From: Paracoccus haematequi
GTDB taxonomy: Bacteria > Pseudomonadota > Alphaproteobacteria > Rhodobacterales > Rhodobacteraceae
DNA length: 32,414 nt
Assembly: GCA_945881965.1 (NCBI GenBank)
Contig: CAMCVS010000021.1
Coordinates: 1-32,414, forward strand
Direction: 5' to 3'
How positions within the stretch are numbered: position 1 is the stretch's first letter; each line of letters starts with the position of its first letter. Below are positions 1 through 7,800 of the stretch, in pieces. The notes below the pieces were generated by a model that saw nothing but the letters and a program-made list of their open reading frames with translations, searched no databases and was not told the DNA's origin. Both the position numbers and the translations under genes were made by a program.

Positions 1-1851
1 GAGCGGCTGGAGCGGGTCTATGGCCAGATGCAGGGCGAAATGTCGGTCTTGCAGGTCGAGAAAAAGATCAAGACCCGCGTCAAGTCGCAGATGGAGAAAA
101 CCCAGCGCGAATACTACTTGAACGAACAGATGAAGGCGATCCAGCGCGAGCTGGGCGACGGCGAGGAAAGCAATGAAATCGCCGAACTAGAAGCCCGGAT
201 CGAAGCCACCAAACTGTCGAAAGAGGCCCGCGAGAAGGCCGAGGCCGAGTTGAAAAAGCTGCGGTCCATGTCGCCGATGTCGGCCGAGGCCACAGTGGTG
301 CGCAACTATCTGGACTGGATGCTGGGCGTGCCCTGGGGCGTGAAATCCCGCGTCAAGAAAGACCTGCCCAAGGCGCAGGCGGTGCTGGACGCGGATCACT
401 ATGGTCTGGACAAGGTCAAGGAACGCATCGTCGAATATCTGGCGGTGCAGGCGCGGTCGACCAAGCTGAAAGGGCCGATCCTGTGCCTCGTCGGTCCCCC
501 CGGCGTGGGCAAGACCAGCCTTGGCAAATCGGTCGCCAAGGCCACGGGGCGAGAGTTCATCCGCATTTCACTGGGCGGTGTGCGCGACGAATCCGAGATT
601 CGGGGTCACCGGCGCACTTACATTGGGTCGATGCCCGGCAAGATCATCCAGGCGATGAAAAAGGCCAAGACCACCAACCCGATGATCCTGTTGGATGAAA
701 TCGACAAGATGGGGCATGATTTCCGCGGTGACCCGGCGGCGGCGCTTCTCGAGGTGCTGGACCCGGAACAGAACAGCACCTTCGTTGACCACTATCTTGA
801 GGTGGAATACGACCTGTCGAACGTGATGTTCCTGACCACGGCCAACAGCTATAACATGCCGGGGCCGCTTCTGGACCGGATGGAGATCATCCCGCTGGCC
901 GGTTACACCGAAGATGAAAAGCGCGAAATCGCACGGCAGCATCTGGTGGACAAGCAGATCAAGGGCCACGGCCTGCGCAAGGGCGAGTTCAGCATCGACG
1001 ATGGCGCGCTGACCGAGATCATCCGCCGTTATACCCGCGAGGCGGGGGTGCGGAATCTTGAACGCGAAATCGCCAAGGTGGCGCGCAAGGCGGTGACCGA
1101 GATCATCAAGGGCGGCACCAAGCGCGTGGACGTCACGGCGGACAATATCGACACCTATCTGGGGGTGAAGAAATACCGCTATGGTCTGGCCGAGAAAGAG
1201 GATCAGGTGGGCGTTGTGACAGGTCTGGCCTGGACTTCGGTCGGCGGTGAAATCCTGTCGATCGAGGCGCTGCGCCTGCCCGGCAAAGGTCGGATGAAGA
1301 CCACCGGCAAGCTGGGCGATGTGATGAAGGAATCCATCGAGGCGGCGGCGTCCTATGTCCGGTCCATCGCGCCGCAGATCGGGGTCAAACCGCCGCGTTT
1401 CGACAAGCTGGACATCCACGTCCACGTGCCGGACGGCGCGACACCCAAGGATGGCCCGTCGGCGGGTCTGGCGATGGTCACGGCCATCGTGTCGGTGCTG
1501 ACGCAGATCCCCGTCCGCAAGGATGTGGCGATGACCGGCGAGGTGACGCTGCGCGGCAATGCGTCGGCCATCGGCGGGCTGAAGGAAAAGCTGCTGGCGG
1601 CGCTGCGGGCGGGGATCACCACCGTGTTCATCCCCGAGGAAAACGCCAAGGATCTGGTGGATATTCCCGATAACGTAAAGGCAGGTCTGGAAATCGTGCC
1701 GGTCACGCATGTGTCTGAGGTGCTCAAGCGTGCCCTGGTGCGGATGCCCGAGCCGATCGAATGGAACGAAGAGGCCGAAGAGGCCGCCGCCGCCGCTACG
1801 CAGGCTTCGCAATTGCCGCAGATTGCGCCTGCGGTGACCGCGACGCACTGA
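1..1851 (+). CDS. lon: Lon ATP-dependent serine protease (5'-truncated by window edge)
   Basis: Cytoplasmic AAA+ protease that unfolds and degrades damaged and regulatory proteins. The frame is open from base 1, so the substrate-binding N-terminal domain lies outside the window. About 616 residues are visible: the coiled-coil helical region ([16 protein letters not shown]), Walker [10 protein letters not shown] at nt 493-519, Walker B ILLDEIDK near nt 685-708, and the proteolytic domain. The catalytic Ser codon is nt 1459-1461 in DGPSAG and the catalytic Lys codon is nt 1582-1584 in GGLKEK, forming the Ser-Lys dyad of bacterial LonA. The C-terminus has a Glu/Ala-rich extension after the P-domain ([10 protein letters not shown]). 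A strong hairpin terminator follows 26 bases after the stop. In many bacteria lon is followed directly by an HU gene; here an RTX gene on the opposite strand lies between them. Assignment is certain. Confidence 0.98.
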   Translation, partial: ERLERVYGQMQGEMSVLQVEKKIKTRVKSQMEKTQREYYLNEQMKAIQRELGDGEESNEIAELEARIEATKLSKEAREKAEAELKKLRSMSPMSAEATVVRNYLDWMLGVPWGVKSRVKKDLPKAQAVLDADHYGLDKVKERIVEYLAVQARSTKLKGPILCLVGPPGVGKTSLGKSVAKATGREFIRISLGGVRDESEIRGHRRTYIGSMPGKIIQAMKKAKTTNPMILLDEIDKMGHDFRGDPAAALLEVLDPEQNSTFVDHYLEVEYDLSNVMFLTTANSYNMPGPLLDRMEIIPLAGYTEDEKREIARQHLVDKQIKGHGLRKGEFSIDDGALTEIIRRYTREAGVRNLEREIAKVARKAVTEIIKGGTKRVDVTADNIDTYLGVKKYRYGLAEKEDQVGVVTGLAWTSVGGEILSIEALRLPGKGRMKTTGKLGDVMKESIEAAASYVRSIAPQIGVKPPRFDKLDIHVHVPDGATPKDGPSAGLAMVTAIVSVLTQIPVRKDVAMTGEVTLRGNASAIGGLKEKLLAALRAGITTVFIPEENAKDLVDIPDNVKAGLEIVPVTHVSEVLKRALVRMPEPIEWNEEAEEAAAAATQASQLPQIAPAVTATH

Positions 1852-1876
1852 GCGCACGACGGACCACGGAAAATCA

Positions 1877-1908
1877 GGGGCGCGGTCTTGGCCGCGCCCC
1901 GTTCTTTT
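1877..1908. terminator. Bidirectional rho-independent terminator between lon and the RTX gene
   Basis: A perfect 9-bp stem, GGGGCGCGG (1877-1885) with CCGCGCCCC (1892-1900), has a 6-base loop and is followed by GTTCTTTT on the plus strand. On the minus strand the same stem is followed by TGATTTT. It lies 26 bases past the lon stop and 6 bases past the stop of the convergent RTX gene, so it can end both transcripts. Confidence 0.85.
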
Positions 1909-1914
1909 GCAAGA

Positions 1915-3141
1915 TCACAGCACGAGAAAGCTGCCCGATGTCGAGACGATGTCGATATCCGCCACGTCCAGGTCGGCCCCTTGAACCACGATGCGGTCGC
2001 GGTCACCGACCAGCGTGATGATGATGGCCGTACCGCTGTCGGTAATCGACTGCACCGATGCGCCGCCTTCCAGCGCGATGGCGTCGATACCCGCCTGATA
2101 ATCGGTGATGGTATCGGTCGAGCGCACGCCGCTGCGGCTTTCGGTGCCGAACACGAACACATCCGCGCCGCCACGCCCCGTCAGGCGGTCATTGCCGTCA
2201 AAGCCGCGAATGGCCTCGGCGGCGTCGGTGCCGGTCAGCCGGTCAGCGCGCGACGTTCCATCAAGGCGCACCAGCGGCGGGGGCGGGGGCGGCGGGGGCG
2301 GCACGTCATTGTTGCCGCCATCCGGCAGCGGGCCGGCCGCAAGTGTGAAGCCAACATCGTCCCAATCCAGATCGTGATCAAAGGCGAAGGAATTCAGCAC
2401 CCCGGTCACATCGGCCAGCGTCTTGCCGACGGCGTTCAGTTTCTCGGCGTTGAACAGATAGCTGAACGAGGTGACATAGCCGCTGTAGCCGCCATAGCGC
2501 AGCGCCTCGACCCCGCCAAGGATGCTGCCGTCCGAAAACTGAAGCGTGGTCAGCAGTTCGGTCCCGCCGCCGCCGGTCAATTCGCCATTGCCGCGTTCCA
2601 GATCGGTGTCATAGACCGTGGTCGTCCCGATGGTGATGGATATGGATTGCCCGTTCGGGTTAGCGCCTGACGACTGCGTGTTGAAGGTTGCGGCGGTAAA
2701 GGTGCTCGCACCCTCGGGCAGCAGGCCATAGGTGATCGGGTTGAGGCTGCTTTGGAAAGCAAAGCTGCTGGTCACCGACGGGGCGGTGATCTGTGTGTGG
2801 GCGTCAAAATCGGTCCCGGCCCGCGCAATCGCGTAGGTGTCGGCGCCGACGGTAAACAGGAACACGCTCAGCGTGCCCGCATCAGTCGTCAGCGTGGCCC
2901 CGCGCAGCGTTGGCAGTGTCGTGGCGATCACGCTGCCGTTGATCTGGATCGTTGCGCTTTCGCCGCTGACCAGACCAAAGGCATCCTGCGATCCGCCGCC
3001 CTTGGTGCCGGTTTCGGTCAAGAGGTCGCGGGTGGTCAGGATGACTTTGTCAAGCGTGGTGCCGACGGGGATGGACCCGCCCAGTGCAACGGGTGGACCT
3101 GACAGGCGAAAGGCAAAGCCTTCGAAATTGGCAGTTGGCAT
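1915..3141 (-). CDS. Secreted protein with polyproline linker and RTX/hemolysin-type C-terminus
   Basis: A 408-residue protein of unknown activity, probably exported by a type I secretion system. There is no N-terminal signal peptide. Residues 1 to about 275 form a Gly/Thr/Ser-rich, beta-strand-rich region with no motif I recognise. A linker of nine consecutive prolines sits at about residues 280-288. It is followed by a degenerate hemolysin-type calcium-binding segment at about residues 296-330 (GFDGNDRLTGRGGADVFVFG) and a hydrophobic C-terminal tail ending in SGSFLVL, typical of uncleaved type I signals. The start at 3141 is preferred over an ATG 15 bases upstream because AGGAG lies 7 bases before it. 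The C-terminus resembles that of the giant protein at 4892-13765 (both have NDRL followed by GADVFVF). No type I transporter is encoded here. Its substrate or role is unknown. Confidence 0.85.
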   Translation of the reverse strand: MPTANFEGFAFRLSGPPVALGGSIPVGTTLDKVILTTRDLLTETGTKGGGSQDAFGLVSGESATIQINGSVIATTLPTLRGATLTTDAGTLSVFLFTVGADTYAIARAGTDFDAHTQITAPSVTSSFAFQSSLNPITYGLLPEGASTFTAATFNTQSSGANPNGQSISITIGTTTVYDTDLERGNGELTGGGGTELLTTLQFSDGSILGGVEALRYGGYSGYVTSFSYLFNAEKLNAVGKTLADVTGVLNSFAFDHDLDWDDVGFTLAAGPLPDGGNNDVPPPPPPPPPLVRLDGTSRADRLTGTDAAEAIRGFDGNDRLTGRGGADVFVFGTESRSGVRSTDTITDYQAGIDAIALEGGASVQSITDSGTAIIITLVGDRDRIVVQGADLDVADIDIVSTSGSFLVL

Positions 3142-3462
3142 GGTGTTTCTCCTCATGGCCGGGGTGTCGGCGCGGCAGGCTCCTTGCGCTGTGCGCCGAT
3201 AGAGAAAAATGCAACCAAAAGGCGATCACGTGCCAATCACGAGCACGTTTTTGGTGTCCGCTGCCGCCGATGTGATCGTTTGTGATAACGCGATGCCTTG
3301 TTTCGCGTGTGATGAATGCGGGTCAACTGGTTGCAGGTTTGTGCTTTGGCGGCATCGGTGACAGGCGGCTTCACGCATTGTGGCGTTCTGGCAAGACAAC
3401 TGTGGAAATGTTAAGCATCTGGCACTATGCTGTTTCCTGATTGGAAACAGAGCGAGCACATC
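3142..3462. promoter_or_regulatory. Divergent intergenic region between the RTX gene and the HU-like gene
   Basis: These 321 bases lie between two divergently transcribed starts and must hold both promoters. The RTX gene's Shine-Dalgarno is at the left edge. I see no convincing sigma-70 -35/-10 pair and no reading frame worth calling. The clearest structure is the inverted repeat at 3430-3450 just before the HU-like start. A looser CGATCAC/GTGATCG inverted pair lies around 3222-3276. Confidence 0.5.
3430..3450. repeat. 8-bp perfect inverted repeat just upstream of the HU-like start
   Basis: CTGTTTCC (3430-3437), a 5-base spacer TGATT, then GGAAACAG (3443-3450). It ends 12 bases before the ATG of the HU-like gene, where a ribosome-binding site would be expected. 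It could be an operator, for example for autoregulation, or an mRNA hairpin limiting translation. No strong Shine-Dalgarno is visible downstream of it. Confidence 0.6.
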
Positions 3463-3981
3463 ATGGCCAAGCCGACCACCACGGACCCCAAAACCCCCGC
3501 CAAGCCCGCCGCGCGCAAATCCTCGTCGGCGGCGCCCAAGACGTCGGCCCCGCGCCGTGCCGCGCCTGCCCGCGCCACCAAGGCCGCGACCGCACCCTCG
3601 GCCGATGCGGCCATCGCGGCGGCTGCGGCGGTCGAACCCGTGGTGGTGACCGAAACCCGCCCCGCCACCGGCAACGAGCTGAAAAAGCGCGAGCTGGTCG
3701 ATCTGGTGGCCAAGCATGGTGATCTGAAAAAGAAACAGGTCAAGCCAGTGGTGGATGCCTTGCTGGCGGTGCTGGGCGATGTGCTGGCCGAGGGCCGCGA
3801 GATGAACCTGCCGCCTCTGGGCAAGATGAAGGTGAACCGGCAAAAGACGATTTCCGGCGGCCAGATCATCCTGATCAAACTGCGCACCGGGTCGTCTGCC
3901 ACCGCCAAGGCCGCCGCCACCGATGCCGCCGAAATTGCCGCGCAAACCAGTGATGAGGCCCTTGCAGAGCCTGCCGAGTAA
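3463..3981 (+). CDS. HU-family DNA-binding protein with histone-H1-like N-terminal tail
   Basis: A 172-residue nucleoid-associated protein. Residues 1 to about 66 are a disordered, Lys/Ala/Pro-rich tail with PAK/PKT/APRR-type repeats reminiscent of eukaryotic histone H1 tails. Residues about 67-150 hold an HU/IHF fold: the helical part (NELKKRELVDLVAKHGDLKK, VKPVVDALLAVLGDVL) and the strand part (MNLPPLGKMKVNRQKTISGG). The DNA-binding arm is atypical. The usual RNPxTG with its intercalating proline is replaced by NRQKTISGG, so bending may differ from classical HU. A short Ala/Glu tail ends the protein. The start at 3463 is preferred because the 12 in-frame residues upstream overlap the inverted repeat and do not resemble the family. 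The position next to lon and before tRNA-Val fits a conserved hup locus. Confidence 0.88.
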   Translation: MAKPTTTDPKTPAKPAARKSSSAAPKTSAPRRAAPARATKAATAPSADAAIAAAAAVEPVVVTETRPATGNELKKRELVDLVAKHGDLKKKQVKPVVDALLAVLGDVLAEGREMNLPPLGKMKVNRQKTISGGQIILIKLRTGSSATAKAAATDAAEIAAQTSDEALAEPAE

Positions 3982-4000
3982 GGGTATTCCCCGACCCCAC

Positions 4001-4075
4001 GGGAGATTAGCTCAGTGGTAGAGCGCTTCGTTCACATCGAAGATGTCAGGGGTTCAAATCCCTTATCTCCCACCA
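4001..4075 (+). tRNA. tRNA-Val (anticodon CAC)
   Basis: Full cloverleaf with encoded CCA. Acceptor stem GGGAGAT/ATCTCCC, D-arm TAGCTCAGTGGTAGAGC, anticodon stem CTTCG/CGAAG with loop TTCACAT (anticodon CAC, reading GUG), T-arm GGGGTTCAAATCCC, discriminator A. It starts 19 bases after the HU-like stop codon and may be partly co-transcribed with it. Confidence 0.96.
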
Positions 4076-4086
4076 TTTTTCAACAA

Positions 4087-4112
4087 CGCGCCGCGCTGTC
4101 GGCGCGTTTTTT
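4087..4112 (+). terminator. Rho-independent terminator after tRNA-Val(CAC)
   Basis: CGCGCCG (4087-4093), a 6-base loop, CGGCGCG (4100-4106), then six T residues (4107-4112). It is a textbook intrinsic terminator, 11 bases past the tRNA end. Confidence 0.92.
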
Positions 4113-4127
4113 ATGGCCGTCGCGCGA

Positions 4128-4592
4128 TCACAGCCGCATCAGATAGGCCTGCATCCCGTCCGCCACCAGCACCGCATCCTGATTGTGGATCGTGACCATC
4201 AACCGCATGACACCGGTGCTGCGCCCGCGGTCCAGCGCCGTGATGGTGAAGGTGACATACAGCGTGTCACCGCAATAGACCGGTTTCAGGAACCGGCTGG
4301 ATTGTTCCAGAAACCCGATCAGCGCCTCGCCCATCTCATGCGCCAAGGGGCAGGCCCCGATGGCGGCCTGCATCCAGGTCAACAGGCCATGCGCATAGAG
4401 ATCGCGGTGGCCGAGGCGTTGCAGATAGTGCCGGTCATAATGGATCGGGTGATTGTCGCCGGACGCCGTGCGGAAGGCATCAAAATGCCCCTCTGTCAGG
4501 GTGCGCGACGGGGCGCGGAATTGTTCACCGATGCGAAAGTCGTCAAAGGCGCGGGTCGGCAGCATCTGATGGGCGGCGGGATCAAAGGTCAT
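4128..4592 (-). CDS. MaoC-like / (R)-specific enoyl-CoA hydratase family protein
   Basis: A 154-residue single hot-dog-fold protein. The MaoC/FAS1 hydratase signature is clear in the middle: SGDNHPIHYD, followed by HGLLTW. In the family the Asp/Asn and His of this loop catalyse hydration of a trans-2-enoyl-CoA or a related acyl thioester. The substrate cannot be told from sequence. The start at 4592 is chosen because GGAGG lies 5 bases upstream; the open frame reaches a further 15 codons but those residues are unlike the family. It stands alone on the minus strand between two plus-strand tRNA-Val genes. Such proteins are often annotated 'MaoC family dehydratase'. Confidence 0.9.
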   Translation of the reverse strand: MTFDPAAHQMLPTRAFDDFRIGEQFRAPSRTLTEGHFDAFRTASGDNHPIHYDRHYLQRLGHRDLYAHGLLTWMQAAIGACPLAHEMGEALIGFLEQSSRFLKPVYCGDTLYVTFTITALDRGRSTGVMRLMVTIHNQDAVLVADGMQAYLMRL

Positions 4593-4655
4593 GCGGTCCT
4601 CCGAAGGGTCACGGTGCCTTGCACAGTCCGGGCGCAACGTCTAAATCGCAGGGGC

Positions 4656-4731
<76 letters not shown>

Positions 4732-4810
4732 GACCCCAATCCATCATTGCCAAGAATACCGGCGCAGGCCGTTTGATCCGCGCATGAAAGTTTATTCAAA
4801 ATACACGTAA

Positions 4811-4832
4811 AGGCCACCCCTAAGGGCGGCCT
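4811..4832 (-). terminator. Probable terminator for the giant minus-strand gene
   Basis: Read on the minus strand: AGGCCGCCC, loop TTAG, GGGTGGCCT (one G-U pair in RNA), followed by TTTACG. It is a 9-bp GC-rich stem with a short U tract. It lies 60 bases past the stop of the 2957-residue gene and behind a second, longer hairpin (4855-4890). Confidence 0.6.
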
Positions 4833-4854
4833 CGTCTCGTTCAGGTCTCAGCAA

Positions 4855-4890
4855 GCAACAGCGAGGCCGGGTTACCGGCCTCGCTGTTGC
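4855..4890. terminator. 16-bp perfect hairpin directly after the giant gene
   Basis: A perfect 16-bp stem (4855-4870 with 4875-4890) closes a 4-base loop, GTTA on the plus strand. It begins one base past the stop codon at 4892-4894. No T tract follows on the minus strand, so it may act as an mRNA-end stabiliser or a bipartite terminator with the hairpin at 4811-4832. On the plus strand it would also face read-through from the tRNA-Val(UAC) gene. Confidence 0.65.
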
Positions 4891-4891
4891 A

Positions 4892-7800
4892 TCAGACGAT
4901 TGCGAAGAAGTCGTCGTTGGTCAGGTTGGCCAGCAGGTTGTTGCGCAGGATGATATCCATGTCGGTTCCCAGATCGATCACCACATTCGCACCGCGCTGT
5001 GTCACAGACGCTGCTGCCAGCAAGCCGGCAAGATCGGTGATGCCGAAATCGGTCAGGTCCAGCTGGTCATCACCATTCAGGTCGAAGTCTTCGATGATGT
5101 CTCGCCCGAATGTGCCGTTGAACACGAACACGTCTGCTCCCTCATAGCCTAACAGGCGGTCATTGAAGGCACCACCCTCCAGCATGTCATCGCCCTCCCG
5201 TCCGATGACGTTCATAGAGCCATCAGCTTTCGTCAGGGTCGATGTGCTGACCATCCCTGCGCCATCATAGATGAAGCTGCGGTTTGTGCCATCGACATAG
5301 TCCTCGTTCCGTGTCGCCAACAAACCGGCGGCAAAGGTACGATCCGAGGTCAGGCGCCCCTGCGGGTCGGCGTCAAAGTCAAACGATTGCGTCGCGATCT
5401 GACCGGCAACAAAGGTGGTCTCCAGCCGGCTATATGCTGCGACATTCATGGTATCGATCTGGATCAGCGTCCTGTCGCCATTGGCGGAAACCGTCGATTC
5501 CGACACCAAACCGTTGTCAAGGATAATCCGTTCGAACGAACCACCCGCTGTGTCGAAAACGGTCACTGCGCTGAACAGAGGAAGCACATCGTCAGCGTCA
5601 GACACCGCATAAAGCCGCAGCGCCCCGGTTGCATCGAACTCGCTGGTGAAGATGCGCCCATTGTCCGAGTCTTCGACGATTTTCCGCAGTACACCGTCGC
5701 CATCAAAAGTCTTGATGACCTGCGCATAGTTCTTGGTATCGGCACTGTCGATGAACACGCGCTCGTTGGTGAAGCCAAGATTGGTGACCTGCATGTCCGC
5801 GTCACGCCCGGTATCCGCCACGTCATAGGCCTTGTCCGCCGTGCCGTGGTTGGCTGCCAGATACTCCGCGAAGGCGTCCTGTTCGGTACCGTTGGCGGCG
5901 AATGTCGCCGCGCCATCGGCCACGCCACCGCCCAGATCAACCCGGTTGGTGCCGTTGAAGGCATAGCTGTCGCCGCCATCTGCGAGGAACCCAAGCGTCA
6001 CAACCCGGATCGTCATCGCCGGATCGGCCACCAGAACCCCGTTGCGCACCAGTGCCATCAGCACACCGCCGAACTCGTCGACGATATCGGCCTGCATCAC
6101 CCGCGCCCCTGCCGCCTTGGTCGGATCGAACGAGAACTCGATCCCGGCGAACTGGCCGAACTGACCTGCTGATCCCGGCAGGCTTCTGACCGAATGTTCC
6201 AGCGCCGCGACCAGGTTCACCGTGGTCATGTCGATCAACGTCAGCGCGTTGTTGAAGGCCAGCGCAGTCGCGATGTCATTCTGGCTGATCGCGCCGGCGG
6301 GCTTGATGATGTTGCCATCACCATCCACCAATTCGCTATTTGCAAAGCGCTCGGCCACCGTGCCGCCGGGGGGCACCACGGTTTCACCGATATTGGCGCG
6401 GATGCCGCCGCCGTTCTTGATCGACACCATCACGCTGCTGTCGGCTTGCTTGCCGTAAGCGAGGTTTGCCAGCGCGGTCAGGTTACCAAGGTTGGTTTCC
6501 TGTGTGCGCACCCCGTCCAACTCGCCGGGCACCGTGTTGCCCGACGCGCCCCGGTTGCCGTTCAGGAACACGTTGGAATAGCCAAAGATGTTCGACTGGG
6601 TCGAGATGATCTGGGCTTCGACCTCGTCCACGATCTGCTGGATTTCCGCGTCCACCAGCCCTTCGGCATCCAGATCGGCCACGCCCTGATCGTCGGTGGC
6701 ATAGGCGCCCGAGACATCGGCGTCATAGCTGGTCGGGATGATATGGCCGTTCTCGTCGAAATCCACCACCAGACGGCCGACATACTTATACGACCCGTCG
6801 GTATTGACGATTGCGATGGGGTTGCCATCCTTGTCGGTGGCAAAGATCGGGTATTGGCCCTGATCGCTGTCGCCATTGCGGATGCGGTCATTGTCATCGA
6901 ACAGGCGGGTGTTGGACCCACCGGCCACGATCACGTCGACGCCCGACAGCCGCGAGGCCAGTTGCACCTCGATGTTGATCACCTGCATGTGGGCCAGCAG
7001 GATCACCTTGTTCATCGTCGGGTTGGCGGCCAGCAGGCTGTCCACCTCGGCCTGGATGATCGCGGCCAGCGCGTCCAGTTGATCCGATGTCGGCACACTG
7101 TCGAAGGGCGTCGGCAGCACGCCAACCGTGCCCGGCGACGAGATGCGGCCCAGCGTCGGCGTGGTGGCCCCGACAACGCCGATCAGCTCGTCCTGCCCGG
7201 TTTGTTCGCTGTCCACGGTCAGCACCACCGACGAGGTGACGGTGTTGCGCAGCGGCGCGCCGCCACCCGCCACTTCCAGCGGGCCGAGGTCCGCGTTGGT
7301 GGCAAAGTTCAGGTTCGACGACAGGTAGGGATACAGCGCGCCCTGGAAATCCGCGCCAAGGATCGTGGTTCCGGCAGAGCCGTCGATCAGGTCGGCCAGC
7401 GGCCCGGTGCCCAGATCGAACTCATGGTTGCCAAAGGCCACGGCCTGCACACCCAGCTCGTTCTGGATTTGGATATCCGCGATGCCCTTGGCCCCATAAA
7501 GCGCCTGCGAGGCGTCGAAGAACGGCGAGGGGATGAAGCTGTCACCCGATGACAGCGTCAGCGTGTTGTCCGCGATGCCGTCATTGCCCAGGTCCTGACC
7601 GCGCAGCGCGTTCAGCACGGCGGACAGGTTCGGGGCGTTTTCGATGGCCGAGGTGGACGCTTCTTGGTCGGTGAAGTGCAGCAGTTCCAGCGTGAAGACA
7701 TCGGCGGGGATGACTGTGTCTTCGGCCACGGCGTTCAGGTTCTGGATGCGGGTATCGCCGCTGGCCGCGGTATCGGCCACGTCATAGGCGGTGTCTGCCG

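Noticed and set aside
568-1857. 429-codon minus-strand frame opposite lon
   Set aside because: Shadow of lon; no recognisable protein features.
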